From positions 1 to 64,000 of the forward strand of contig JAFCMP010000542.1 of the NCBI GenBank assembly GCA_017506865.1: a DNA stretch of 64,000 bases, given 5' to 3'. Of the stretch, positions 23,686 through 35,263 are shown piece after piece. The DNA comes from Tribonema minus. Taxonomy: Eukaryota > Sar > Xanthophyceae > Tribonematales > Tribonemataceae. Both the position numbers and the translations under genes were made by a program. Position 1 is the first letter of the stretch. The number at the start of each line of letters is the position of its first letter. The notes beneath the pieces are model-generated. The model had not been told where the DNA came from. It worked only from the letters and a program-made list of their open reading frames with translations, and made no database searches.

Positions 23686-25017
23686 CCTTTTGCAAATAGT
23701 CCAGCAGCAACAGCTCACGACGGCAGAAGTGGTGTCGGCACAAGGCGCTGCTTTGGCGGCTGAATTTATCGCGTAACTTCAAAACTGGAACGCAGTCAGG
23801 CCCGTGATGGCGACGTCAGCGCTTGTCGCCGCATCGCACTGTTGCAGGTGCCGCGGCCCTTGTCCGCCAGCGCCGAACCACCGGCCCCTCTGTAGACATA
23901 GTTATAGAAAAGCCCGATTTATCGTGTGCTCAGCCCATGCGGTCCAGGACATAATATACAACTTCAAAACCTACCTCTAGTGCATTTACTTTTGCTGAGC
24001 ATTGCACTCAAGGCTGCCTGCAGTCATGGCTTAGGTTGAGACCATTTAGACCGTAAGTTCCTCTCTTCAGAAAAACAAAAATACGTCAGCATGGCAACTA
24101 TGAAACTACCCTGCGCCGCTGAAACTGCGCCTTCAGGCCGTCTTTTATGGCAATCAAATCGGGCGCCCAGGATCGGGGCCCAAACACCCATTCTAAATCC
24201 ACGCCAGCTTCGAAGAAAAGTGACCCAGGTGGTGGACTTATGCTTCAAAAAGTGAGGCAAACAGAACGGCGCAAATCGGGCACGGACTCTTCAAGACGAA
24301 AAGGCGCAGAACTGCTGATGTTTGCATGGCGCAGGCTCAATGCGGCGATGCCCAATCCGTTTTGAATGGGACTTTTGTGCCTCATAAAAGACTGTCTCAG
24401 CAAGTTCAGCAAGCTTACTGTGCTTTCGTAGCGATGCTCAGTGTGCATTGTCATCTCAGAACTCAGCACTTGAAGCACATCTTGTGTCGTACGCAGGGTT
24501 GCTGTCACTCCCTTTTCAGAATAATTATATTTATTCTATTCTGTGTCACTGTGGCTATGTCTATAGTATTTTAGAGATTTTGTACTTGGTGGTATTAACT
24601 TCTAGCATCAGTCTACGACTTGTGACCGCTGTGCGACAGGTAACCCTAACCCTAACCCTGCTTGCAGTCTGACACTTTGCTGGTGTGCTGTATTGCCTTT
24701 CAGTGAATGCCAACGGTCAGGAAGTTCAAGTGTGCAGAAACTCATACTGCATCCCATGTGTAGAAGTGCATCATGCCTTTTACATACATCCGCCTGGTGA
24801 CTCTGTGGCAGGAGGCCTTCACATAGCCATGAACTAGTGCACGAACTTCAAGCAGAGGCCCAGTTGATGGGAGCCGGCGCCCTGCTTGAACTTCAAGCGC
24901 ATCATCAAGCGATGCCCGCAATGCGTTAATGCACACATGCACATACATTCAAAAGTATGATGTTATAAATACATACAGATTCCGCACTGTTTAACAAAGT
25001 AACAAACTGGCACGCTA
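23686..25017. other. Intergenic 1.3 kb, no gene recognised
   Basis: Holds a CCCTAA array at 24641-24659 and otherwise nothing I can assign. Short frames at 24147-24365 and 24326-24574 have no features. Confidence 0.5.
24641..24659 (-). repeat. Interstitial telomere-like repeat (CCCTAA)3
   Basis: TAACCCTAACCCTAACCCT, three uninterrupted units of the TTAGGG-type telomere repeat on the minus strand, located far from any chromosome end visible here. Confidence 0.85.
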
Positions 25018-25130
25018 TTCACAATCCCCCCACAGACGTGGGAGAACGTCCCTTATGGTCACTATACCGGATGAACTCGCAGAAATTGGCGCTGCGCCCA
25101 GGCATACTTCAAAGCACACATGCACATACA
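25018..25130 (+). repeat. Copy of UXS exon A start with acceptor
   Basis: CAATCCCCCCACAG|ACGTGGGAGAACGTCCC parallels the real site at 25196-25229, and the copy continues with a decayed version of the first codons (TGGTCACTATACCGGATGAACTCG). It also includes the preceding intron bases (ACATACATTC...CACGCTATT), so the unit is about 176 bp. Confidence 0.88.
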
Positions 25131-25229
25131 TTCCAAAGTGTGATGCTATACATATAGGTTCCGCATTGCGTAACAAACAAACTGGCACGCTATTTGCAAT
25201 TCCCCCACAGACGTGGAAGAACGTCCCTG

Positions 25230-28200
25230 ATGGTCACAATGCCGGACGAGCTTGTGGAAAATGGCGCCGCCCCCAAGCACCCCGCAGTGGCGCAGCTGCC
25301 GGAGTCGGAGAGGAAACGGATACTGGTGACGGGAGGCGCGGGGTTTGTGGGGTCGCATCTGGTCGATAGGCTCATGACCCAGGGGCATGAAGGTGAGAGA
25401 GTGGGGGGATTAGTGTCGAATAGAGTCATACTTTGAAGTACGAGCTGGGCTTCTGCTGCCAGAGTCGGAGAGGAAGCGGATACTGGTGACGGGGGGGGCG
25501 CGGGGCTTGTGGGGTCCAACTTGGTTGGTGGGCTAATGACGCAGGGGCATGAAGGTGAGACAGTGAGGGGGGAGCGGAGTTGAGTCGAGGCATAGAGTCA
25601 GTCGAGTCATAGAGTTGTATGAGCGGGTTTTGTGGGGTCGCATCTGGTGGACAGGCTCATGACCCAGGGGCATGAAGGTGAGACAGACAATTTAGAGTCT
25701 ATTCCTACAGGTAGCCAAGTCGAGTTGTGGAGTCATTTGCACTGGGTTTGTGTAAGTTCCCACTTGGTCGATACACGAATGGCGCAGGGCCATCAAGGTA
25801 CATTGGTATCGATGCACATCCGTGCGCAGTGGTGCACCAATGCGCAGTGATGCGCAGTGGCAGCCGGAACAGCGTCGTCAACACTTGTTGGCCGAACGTG
25901 GTTGATGAAACTCTGCAGCGGTGCAAACAGGTCAGGGTACTTCCGCACGATTGCCTGATCTACATATAGAAGTATACGCTGCCGCTCACACGCCTATGGC
26001 CACACACCAATTCGCGTCGCGCCAGCTGTGGCGTGCTTCACGCATGATGGTGCGTATGCTGCATAGAAGTAGCTCATAAGAAGTGATTGAGCACGCACTG
26101 GCTACATGGCTCCAATGGCTGAACTTGTGATGTCTGAATCCCAAGGACGGAGCAGTCCTTTTTCGTGTGCGGATGGAAAGATGCCAGACCTGCATTCCGG
26201 TGCGACAGCGGTTGACTGCTTTGAGGCGTCTCGTGTCTCGTGTCACAGTCATGCGGCACAAACGTGATGGTGTTATGAGCGGCAGCGTATACTTCATTTT
26301 GAAGTAGTGGTTGAAGTACAAGTACTTGAAGTACGGGTGCTTGAGCTTGGCCCCCTGCCCCCCCTTCCCCCGCCCCGCTGGCTTGGACCGCAACCAGCGG
26401 CAGCGGCAGCACTCAGCATTGTTGTTTTGTGCGTGGCACGCGCATTGTTAGTGCGTCATTGGATCTCCCATTGCTGCAATGATGCTGCAGGCAGCATGCG
26501 CCATACAACTTGTACTGTAGTATTTCAACCATATATTTGATGCGAATTGTGAAATGGGCGCAATGACCGTCCACAGTGCTCGTCACTCATGCGTACATAC
26601 CATCCCATAAGCAACTTTAACTCCGATGTGTATGGTAACAACGCAGTGTTGCCAATCTCTTTCTGGCGCAGTCATCGTTCTGGACCACATGTTCACCGGG
26701 CGCAAGCAACTTCAAGTCATGTAACTTCAACAACACCTCCATGTCGCATGATGCTAACGACGCGCTATGGTCGTGCTGCTGCTGGCGCAGTGATCGTTCT
26801 GGACAACATGTTCACCGGGCGCAAGCAACCTCAAGTCCCGCAATTGTAACAACGCCTTCATGTCGCGTGATGCTAACAATGCATCAACCAGCGTGCTGCT
26901 GCTGGCGCAGTGATCGGTCTGGACAACATGTTCACCAGGCGCAAGCACCTTAAAGTCCTGTAATTGTGACAACACCTCCTAATCGCATGATGCTGACAAC
27001 GCAATTTGGGTTTGCTCTTGCTGGCGCAGTGATCGTTCTGGACAACATGTTTACTGGGCGCAAGAAGAACGTTCAGCACTGGATCGGCCACCCCCACTTC
27101 CAGCTCATCATACACGATGTGGTTGAGCCCATTATGCTGGAAATAGACCAGGTATTGCCATGATAACAGACGCACTGCAATCAATGGGTATTGTAAAGCC
27201 GACAAGTTTACGCTGTGGGAATGTTGTGCATTTCAGTTTATATTTGTTTAGACTGTTGTTGGAAAGCGTCATTCTGAAGTTGAAAAGTCTCACAGAATGT
27301 GTCATGAGTCCAGCTACTAATCTAGTATACACGATTTGGTAGAGCCCATCATGCTCGAAATAGACCAGGTATGTATGTATCGGCACCCTTACTTCCAGCT
27401 CTTTGAACTTGATGCATTCATTAGGTATTCGTTCAAGTCAGTAATTGTGTGCAACTTCCACATCATTGTACACATGGTCATCATTTGATGGTACAACCGC
27501 CACTTGCGGCCGTTGCTGTTGAGAAAAAGATTAGTGTCTACTTCCAGCTCTGTGTTTGCGACATCATGATGGTAGAGTAGAGCCCTTCGTGCTTAGATCA
27601 CGGTACTATTACTCGCAGCTCAAGTACTGTGTAAAGCAATTTCATCTGCTAGTAATTGCATGCTTGTAGACTAGGCCTTGTGGCTAGATATCAGATACTC
27701 AAAAGAATAATTGTTTTGATCCATGTACATGCGTGCGATTCGGCATGATGATGGCCGCCGAGTCTCTTGTTGTGGTCTCACCGCCTCTAGCCGTGCGTTG
27801 AGACGCCGGCACACAGGTCCTTAGGCTGACGTGAGCCGATTGGATGTTGTCATTTGCTGTTGTACGTCTGCAACAACGCTGTGAGTTGCCATGGGCATGC
27901 ACGCAATTTGGCATGCTGATAGCTGTCGGGCCTCTTATTGCGTTCTCGCCGCCTCTACCTGCATTGAGACGCCGGCAGATTAGGTTTGGCATAGGTATTG
28001 GGGCTGATGTGAGCTGATTAGGGTTAGGGTTAGGGTTAGCATTACGGCAGATTACAGTGGTATGCATATACGCAGTCTATTGGATGTATGCATCTGGGAG
28101 CACGGCAGCATCAAGCCCTTCCTATTTTCCGGTCGTTGCCACGAATGTGGGACGAGGTACAGCAGTTTGTGCAGTGTACGTGCGAGATCAGCGTGTTTGT

Positions 28201-31200
28201 AATGATTGCCATCACATCAATTCAGAGGTGAGAGAGCTCCTTACTATTGCACGCGAATCCACCACCTGCATGTTTCACATCTCAAGTTGGAGTTGGCGCC
28301 CACGATCACCAACTGTGCTGCCATGCTTCCGCAAGCCGATCTGTGTGCCCTGCACCTCAAGGTTGAAGTTGTAACGCAAGTCCAACTTGACACTCGCATC
28401 ACGATCGTGCGCTGCCGTGCCTGTGCGCGCAGACCTACCACCTGGCGTGCCCGACACCTCAATTCGAAGTTGTAGCTCAAATTGAAAACGACTCTCACAT
28501 CACCAACGCGTGTTGCTGTGCCGCTGTGCGTGCAGATCTACCATCTGGCGTGCCCGGCGTCGCCGCCGCACTACCAGTACAACCCCATCAAGACCATCAA
28601 GACGTCCACGCAGGGCACGCTCAACATGCTGGGACTCGCCAAGCGCACCGGCGCGCGCATGCTGCTCACCAGCACAAGCGAGGTACGTTTGTATGATGCG
28701 TGAAAGCAATGATGCTCAACATGCGGGGGCTTGCGCTTGGTTGGTATGCAGTGTGAGCAACGAACTGTGGCGATGCTCAATATGCTGGGGCTCGCCAAGC
28801 GCACTGGCGCGCGCATGCTGCTCACCAGCACCAGCGAGGTATGTATGTATGTATGCTGTGTGAACAACGGAGGATGGTGGCGATGCTCGACATGCTGGGG
28901 ACTTGCCAAGCGCATCGGCGCGCGCAGCGAGGCAGGTAGGTAAACTGTGCACAGACAGAGCTGTGGCAGTTCTCACAGAGGAGAGTCACACCTGCACTTG
29001 ATGTACGACCAGCATCGGTGACGCTCCAATTGTGACGTGCTGAGGCGAGCGAAGAATTGCTGCTCTTCAACACCAGCGAACCTGAAGTGTCAACTTCGCT
29101 TTTTTGTTTCCACTTTGTTTGCCCTCCATCTTAAGTTTGGTAGACATCCCCAGGACACACCTCTTCGCAAGAGTGCCCCCTCCCCGCAGCTTTCTATGTT
29201 TCCCTCTGTCCGGCCTGAGGGCCGCCACCCCCCTTTCCCCTGTGCCGCTGCCATCACTGCTATCACGCCTCCACGTCCACGGAGCGTCGACATCAACAGA
29301 GCGTCAACCTCAACATGCCTTAGCCTCAACAGTGCGTCGACCTCGACACCTGCGCCGAAATTGCCGCCAATGATGCCTCGACGATGTCTTGGTTCCAAAT
29401 TGTGAATCGCCAATCCTCATCATGCCTCAACTTCAACATCTGTGTATCCACCTCAGCATGTGTGTGCGTCAACCTCAACTAGGCCTACGGCGACCCTGAG
29501 GAGCACCCGCAGCGCGAGACGTGGTGGGGGCACGTCTTGCCTCAATTTACCATTCTCATTTTGGTGCGTCAACCTCGACATATTGAACCTCAACATTTGG
29601 TTTCAACCTCAATCAGGTCTACGGCGACCCTGAGGAGCACCCGTAACACGAGACGTACTGGGGTCACGTCAATCATCATGCCTCAACGATTTCCCATTCT
29701 CAGTGGTGCGTCAACCTCAACATTTTTAACCTCAAACGCGTGTGTGTCAACGTCAACTAGGTCTACGGCGACCCCGAGGAGCACCCGCAACGCGAGACGT
29801 ATTGGGGACACGTCAATCAGCTGGGGCCGCGCGCGTGCTATGATGAGGGCAAACGCGTTGCGGAGACGATGATGTACGCGTATCACGCGCAGGGAGGGCT
29901 TGAAGTTCGTGTCGCACGCATCTTCAACACTTTCGGCCCGCGCATGCACCCCAACGACGGCCGCGTCGTCAGCAACTTCATCATCCAGGTGAGGGGGCAG
30001 CGTTAATGAATGAGTGAATGAGTGAATGGATGAAGTGGATTCATGCATGGATGATTGAAGGTGCGATGATGGCGAGTGCATTCAGAGGTCGTAAGGTACG
30101 TGTCCCGGGTGGCAGGCAGCCTTGAAGTTCATGTGGCCAACAGTTCAACTCATTCATGCCATGCGCGCGTACTCTCTAGACATGGGCACCCTGTCAGCAG
30201 TTTCAGCGTATTGATGAACGCTGCTGCGGTGGGGCGGAACACCGTTGTTGAAGTTACGCTTCACGCGCCCCTCGCACTTGACGCACTTGAAGTGCGCAAT
30301 GAACGATCAACTTCAACATATTCAGGCGTCGCCGGGCAGTCGTACTTTGCATGCGTGCTCAGCAGCTTCATCGTCCGTATGCTGCGCTGTGACATTGCAT
30401 CAGTGGTGTGGTCGATTCCTTGTACAGCAGTCGCCGAGCGCGGATGCGGCCGCGCATGTCCGTTGCGGTGACCCTGGCTTCACCTCTGTTGTGAGCAGGG
30501 CAGCGTCCCCTTCTGGGGTACCTGGACCGCACCTTGCAGGTGTTGGGCAGTGTTGCAGCCACGCTTGCGTGTACACGCACACACACCTTTGTCCGCTTGG
30601 TGCATCAATTTCAACAAATGTCCATGGATGTTAAGATGCGGCCGTGGAAATCAGGGTGTTCAATGGCTTGAGTGCAGGCGTTGAGCGGTGATGCGGTCAC
30701 GCGCGCGTGAACCCCCCCCCAGCCCCCCCCACCCCACCCCACTTCCCTGCTCACTAAACACTCATCTGTTGTGCGCTCGTGCTGCTGCGGTTCCTTGTCT
30801 TGCGTGCCGCAGGCTCTGCAGGGGAAGGACATGACCATATATGGCGACGGCAGTCAGACGCGGTCGTTCCAGTATGTGGATGACCTCGTGGATGGCCTCG
30901 TCATGCTCATGAACTCAAACTATCGTAAGTTGAAAGCCTGGTCGTGAGAAGCATCAGTACGCCGCTGCAGTGACGCCGGAATGGCAGCAGTGGTGTATGC
31001 ACCTGCACATTCTCTGCTGCGCTGCATGTGGAGTCGCAGCACGATTTGCTTGAAGTTGGCCTTGAAGTTGGCAATCCGCATCTGCCTTGGTTTGGTGCGC
31101 ACTGCAAGGCGGTATCTTACTGCATTCGTGTATGCAAGCCGTGGCTGCGAGTGCGCATGCTCGCGTGCGCTCACTATACGTGGTGATGCTCAACTTGGGG

Positions 31201-32168
31201 AAAATGCGTAGAAAATGTCTACTCATGTGGTCTCACTCTACAAATTTAATCAAGGTATCCCGGTGTCATTGCTCAAAGCCCATTCGAAAATATAAATGGC
31301 AGCACGTCAGTGACAAGGCAGTTGTACTTTTGCAGCTGATGAGTGCATGCTATGTAGTATTCTGTAATTCAAGAAGTCATTTCTGCAGCGATGCCTGTGC
31401 ATGTGCGGGCAGCATGGCAGCAGGTGGCACCACTGATGGATGACCGTACAATACCACAGTCAGCACGCACACTGAGGCTCGGTGCCTGACTCATTTCCCG
31501 TCTTTGGGTTCAAACCTTGCATGCTGTCCCTCAAGCACCGACATCCGATTCGGTCATGAATAGTATGCTTTTCCTGTTGTTGAGATTCTGCAGTCGCTCC
31601 CCACGCTGGTCGGAGAGAGTCATCCCTACAGCCAGATTTCTTGCAGATATGGGTCAGTAGGGCATGCTTCACATATAAAGTCGAACTTCACACGGTGCCC
31701 GACGGCACTGCGACGCTTCTCCACATGCATTGTTCACGTCCCAAACTTGCAATCATACTCATGTTCATTCACCTAAAACCACACTTCTTAACTTTTATTG
31801 CATACTGCTGCACTCCCTTCCCATCACTCCCCTCACCCCCCCCCCCCTCCCCCCCCCAAAAAAAAGACCTCCCCGTCAACATCGGCAACCCCGAGGAGTT
31901 CTCCGTGAAGCAGTTTGCCACGCTCATCAAGGACCTCACGGGCAGCGCCAGCCGCATCGCGCACCTGCCCGCAACGCAGGACGATCCGCACAAGCGCAAG
32001 CCCGACATTGCGCTTGCCAAGCGCGAGCTCGGCTGGGAGCCGCGCGTGCACGTGCATGATGGACTCGCGCACACGATCGCCTTCTTCAAGGGAGTCTTGA
32101 AGTCCGGCGAGATTGTGCCGACGGGCCCCAAGGCCGTGAAGCCGGGGTTCCAGCATGGCTCCCCCTGA
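25230..32168 (+). CDS. UXS: UDP-glucuronate decarboxylase (UDP-xylose synthase), six exons
   Basis: Exons 25230-25392, 27030-27151, 28536-28682, 29761-29988, 30813-30924 and 31867-32168 join in phase to give 357 residues. The enzyme oxidises and decarboxylates UDP-glucuronate to UDP-xylose using bound NAD+. TGGAGFVG is at 34-41, [10 protein letters not shown] at 57-66, the [20 protein letters not shown] block at 98-117, TSTSE at 140-144 and the catalytic Y171/K175 in [31 protein letters not shown] and [11 protein letters not shown] are also typical. The length and lack of a transmembrane anchor resemble soluble cytosolic isoforms. An AG acceptor at 25209-25210 suggests an untranslated first exon upstream; M4 is an alternative start. 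Exons A-D are flanked by duplicated edge copies. Confidence 0.95.
25441..25800 (+). repeat. Three copies of UXS exon A end with donor
   Basis: The end of exon A (GGGGTCGCATCTGGT...CAGGGGCATGAAG|GTGAG at 25392) recurs near 25553, 25678 and 25798. The first copy starts as far back as the GTCGGAGAGGAAGCGGATACTGG block; the third is degraded (GCGCAGGGCCATCAAGGTA). The first two retain GAAGGTGAGA. Confidence 0.88.
26660..26950 (+). repeat. Three copies of UXS exon B start with acceptor
   Basis: CTGGCGCAG|T(G/C)ATCGTTCTGGAC...ACATGTTCACCGGGCGCAAGCA is found at 26662, 26782 and 26901 ahead of the real exon at 27030, with spacing 115-120 bp. Each copy covers about 40 exon bases and then diverges. 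Confidence 0.92.
27325..27600 (+). repeat. Two or three copies of UXS exon B end
   Basis: TACACGATTTGGTAGAGCCCATCATGCTCGAAATAGACCAGGTATG near 27330-27372 clearly copies the exon B end with donor. A weaker copy (CTTCCAGCTC...GACATCATGATGGTAGAG...AGCCCTTCGTGCTTAGATCACGG) lies at 27541-27602. Confidence 0.8.
28018..28039 (+). repeat. Interstitial telomere-like repeat (TTAGGG)3
   Basis: TTAGGGTTAGGGTTAGGGTTA within UXS intron B-C. Confidence 0.88.
28240..28475 (+). repeat. Copies of UXS exon C start
   Basis: GCGCAG|ACCTACCACCTGGCGTGCCCGACACC at about 28428-28460 closely copies the exon C acceptor and first 27 bases. Two weaker copies precede it (near 28252 and 28335). All are followed by CTCAA-GTTGAAGTT type sequence, so the unit is about 90 bp. 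Confidence 0.75.
28705..28935 (+). repeat. Copies of UXS exon C end with donor
   Basis: The real end (GCTCACCAGCACAAGCGAG|GTACG at 28682) is copied almost perfectly at 28772-28839 (…CACCAGCACCAGCGAG|GTATG), truncated at 28883-28936 (ending GCGCGCAGCGAGGCAGGTAG), and as a fragment near 28711-28735. Confidence 0.88.
29479..29690 (+). repeat. Two copies of UXS exon D start with acceptor
   Basis: CTAG|GCCTACGGCGACCCTGAGGAGCACCCGC at 29481 and CAG|GTCTACGGCGACCCTGAGGAGCACCCGT at 29616 precede the real exon at 29761. Spacing is 135 and 145 bp. Each copy holds about 55 exon bases. Confidence 0.92.
30345..30385 (+). repeat. Degenerate copy of UXS exon D end
   Basis: CGTGCTCAGCAGCTTCATCGTCCGTATG resembles the exon D end and donor (CGTCGTCAGCAACTTCATCATCCAGGTG). 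The match is imperfect and the donor is GTATGC. Confidence 0.5.
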
Positions 32169-32865
32169 TGAACACCCTATTGCGCAGCGCAGCGATGACG
32201 GCCAGACGTCAAAAGTGCGCTTGTGTCGCGCGCGGAAATGAGGGCGTTGAGCACTGATGCAGGGGCACTCTCTCTCTGTGTGGCGGTGAGCGCGCGAGAC
32301 CGTGTGTGGAGCGCTGCCGCATGGGGGGTGCCCCTGGGGGGCGGATTGCAGCCCTGAGACTTGAGCGTGAGGTTACTTCAAGTTGCAGTTGCCGCGGCTG
32401 CCGCAGTCAGCGACACTGTGCCAATGTGCCGACAGGACGCGTGCACGATGGGTGGAAGTTGAAGTTCACCCGTGCAGCCCCGCGATGTCTTCTCAGCGCT
32501 AGAAAGCGACTTCAAGTTGCTGGCTATATCGCTGGAAATGGTGTGTTGGGGGAGGCTGACGAAGGGCACAGAGAGCGCTCGTGCTACAGAACTACCTACA
32601 GCAAGTTGTGGCACTGAATATGTGGGTCTGATGTGCCAGGCAGGTATGTTGGTCTTCTTTGCTGCATACCCCGATCAAGGGGGGGGGGGGTGCAGATTGC
32701 GTGGTCTGCCTCCGCCAGTAGAAGCCATGGTAGACCTGACTTTTGTTACACATTACTAATCTCTGGAATATGATCATTACCGGGATATGATAGTGTGCTT
32801 CGCTGTCGCTATCATCACTATGATTGCCATGGTAGTATACTAGTACTTCGAAGTACAAAAAATGA

Positions 32866-32945
32866 GTGCAGACTAGGTTGCTGCATAGCAAACCCTAGGA
32901 ACACACACGGGCTACCCGGCCTCCTGTTTGGCCCTGTTTATTATC
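32866..32945 (+). repeat. Member of second dispersed repeat family
   Basis: GAGTGCAGACTAGGTTGCTGCATA, AAACCCTAGGAACA and CGGCCTCCTGTTTGGCCCTG match blocks at 14787-14900 and 36011-36098. Confidence 0.6.
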
Positions 32946-33268
32946 TATGAATAAATGAACACAAGATCATGAGTACACGTTTTGCCCCCCCCGGGCCAGC
33001 TCGCCAACATCGAAAGGTGTGGCAGCGCCATGAAGTGGAGGGTGGGGGCTGCTTGTCTGGCGCGCCTAGCATGTTTCACCAGCCATGGTGCATCTGGCGC
33101 GCCGCAGCAGCACCTGCCACATTTCAGCCGCACATTTGGCGCCGCTTATCACACAGCACCAGCAGGCCAGAGGAGCATTACGTTCGAGCTCGCGGCATCG
33201 GCAAGGACATGGAAAGCTTTGCAGTTCGCCTCTCAAGCAGCACGAGCAGCTACTTCCCTCCCCTCACG

Positions 33269-34015
33269 CCACCCAAGGATACTATCTTCGGGCCTTTTGG
33301 CACCGTTGATTGTCATACCAATTGCTCTTCGAGCTGATCCGTGGCTGAAGCAGAAGGAGTGGGGCTCATGCAGCTGTGCGAAGCTGCTGCAGACCATGCC
33401 TGCTCGGCCGTCGCCAGGGCTCGTGCCTTTTCCGCCATGTGCCGACCAACCTGCGCTTGAAGTTCGCCACCAAGGACACTATACCGGGGCTTCACGGCAC
33501 CCTGGATTGTTGACCCTACTCCCATGGAGTGTTGTTCGTGTAGCGGCAAACCGCAGCTTCTGCTGGCACCTCTGGCCCCGACTGCTGCATCGGCGACTGT
33601 GGACATCGGGCCTGCGCTGCCTCCACCAGCACTTGCCGCCGTACACCGCATTTGCTGCCCCAGCACCTCACATCTGGACACTATCTTGGGACCTAGCGGT
33701 ACCCTTGATTGTTGTTACACACACTCTTTCAGAGTCTTGTCCGTGGGGAGGGTCAGCGATGCGGCGACGGCGCAGGCAGGTGGCGGCTTCGCCTGCTTGG
33801 TGGCCTACGCCGACGCAGCGACCGAGTGTCAAGCCTGCTGCCTGCTGCGGCAAGATCATCAACGCGAACACCAACACCTGCAACCACACCGTCGAAGACC
33901 GGAGCCTATCCGCCGCCGTCCCTGCCGCCGGCGATGGCGCACGCCTTCAACCCACAACCGACACAAGGACACTATCTTGGGGCCTCGCGGCACCCTTGAT
34001 TGTTAGTCATACAAC
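33269..34015 (+). repeat. Four-copy array with a conserved 45-bp core
   Basis: The core AAGGACACTATCTTGGGGCC...GGCACCCTTGATTGTT appears at about 33276, 33471, 33668 and 33966, with spacing of roughly 195-300 bp. Spacers share GC-rich GCCGCC/CTGCTGC content but align poorly. Confidence 0.75.
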
Positions 34016-34217
34016 TCTGCGGAGTGTTGTCCAAGGCATGTGGTTAGAGAGCGGCGCCTGTGCGCGGCGACGGGGCAGGCAGCGGCAGCTGCTTGGCGGG
34101 AGCGGCGCGGAGGAGCAGGAGCAGGAGGAAGGAGTTCGCAGCAGGGGTTCCAGTGTGCGGCCGGGGACACCGGGGGGGGTAACACTAGCAAATAGAAGGG
34201 CGGGTTTTAGTAGATAT

Positions 34218-34640
34218 GCTTGCTGGAGTGACAGCATCAGCCTTTGCAGCACCAGTGCCTGGCACTTAGTGATCCATGACCATTGTCCTCAGTTCTGGGC
34301 GCTGCTACCAGTAGCCCAGGCCTGCACAAAGCTGTTCACGGTTAGGACCATTTTGGCAGAGACACGGGAGGCCTCAAAGTGGGTCTGATCGTGTAGAGGC
34401 AGTAGCTTAGGCACTTTGGTGCAGCATGATAGTGGGGACCGATCGGGGTTTGGGTGGGGTTTGTTGGGGTTGGGTTGGACTCTTCGTAGCAACAGCATTG
34501 ATACCCTTAGCACCAGTGCCTGGTGCCCAGTTATCATTTTGCCTAGAGGCGTGATTCAGACGTGTCAGCATGGTCCTCAGTTCTGGGCGCTGTCAAAGGC
34601 GACCCAGGCCTGCATAAATCTTTTTCAAGACGGGACAAGT
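34218..34640 (+). repeat. Two-copy duplication of about 280 bp
   Basis: GACAGCATCAGCCTTTGCAGCACCAGTGCCTGG...CCTCAGTTCTGGGCGCTG...GCCCAGGCCTGCA at 34221-34345 recurs at 34490-34625 with many changes. The second copy has about 15 extra bases near 34545. Confidence 0.75.
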
Positions 34641-34735
34641 GTGCCTCACGGCTGGGCCACCCTAAGTAGGGTTTGGTTGTGGGGTGTTGGTGGTAGTGTG
34701 AAGAGGGGGAAGCCTGTTTGCGGTTGAGTCTCTCT

Positions 34736-34823
34736 TTGGAGAAGGAATGTTGCATTGAGTGCACATCCAAAGAGATGGCTTTTCGCGCCCCTTGCGAAGC
34801 GAAATTAATTAAAGTACATGAAT
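34736..34823 (-). repeat. Dispersed repeat, copy B (inverted relative to copy A)
   Basis: Reverse complement of 14164-14244 with about eight differences, including TTAATTAATTT in place of TTCTATTCATTT. Confidence 0.75.
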
Positions 34824-35263
34824 GACAAACTGCTAGCTCATGTGTTTGTGTATGGCGGCGAACAACACTGCACTTCCAGCGTTCCAAATGTAACGGTTTT
34901 TTTCAAGCGTTCGACTAACATGAATCGGATTCATCCTGCAGTCTACAGCACGGAGATTACATTATCAATCGCCGCCACGGGCTCTTGGCATGTGCAACTT
35001 AGTGCAGTAACGCACACAGCGCTACACACTACTAACTGCGAGCGCGACCATACACCGCTGCTGCTTGAAGGAGAGTGGAGCGCAGCGTTGGCTGCCCATC
35101 GTGATACATTCGACAGGCACAGGTGCTGCGGTGGCTGGGCCAGTGGCAAGAGCAGAGTGCACATATTGCTGCTGCTAACACACTTCGCAGAGGAGAGGGC
35201 CTCTGCACGAGAACATCTTCGAAGCCAAGATCGGGGCGGGGGCGCTACGGAGCGTGAGGCACC

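Larger units (their letters stand above)
32169..35263. other. Intergenic 3.1 kb rich in degenerate repeats
   Basis: Lies between the UXS stop and the carrier start. It contains a G run near 32680, a dispersed repeat (32866-32945), an array of 50-bp cores (33269-34015), a two-copy duplication (34218-34640) and the inverted dispersed repeat (34736-34823). A 468-codon frame (32982-34388) crosses the array but is rejected as a gene. The last 200 bases should hold the promoter and leader of the carrier gene. Confidence 0.55.

Noticed and set aside
26660-27600. Tandem arrays considered as CRISPR
   Set aside because: Units are exon fragments with decayed ends, spacers are also related to each other, and the genome is eukaryotic.
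28772-28839. Nearly perfect UXS exon C end considered as an alternative exon
   Set aside because: It lacks an acceptor and the first half of the exon, so it is better read as a donor-side edge copy.
32982-34388. 468-codon open frame
   Set aside because: It spans a degenerate repeat array; the repeat cores are read in different frames along the array, and no domain or sensible composition is seen. GC-rich repeats favour chance open frames.
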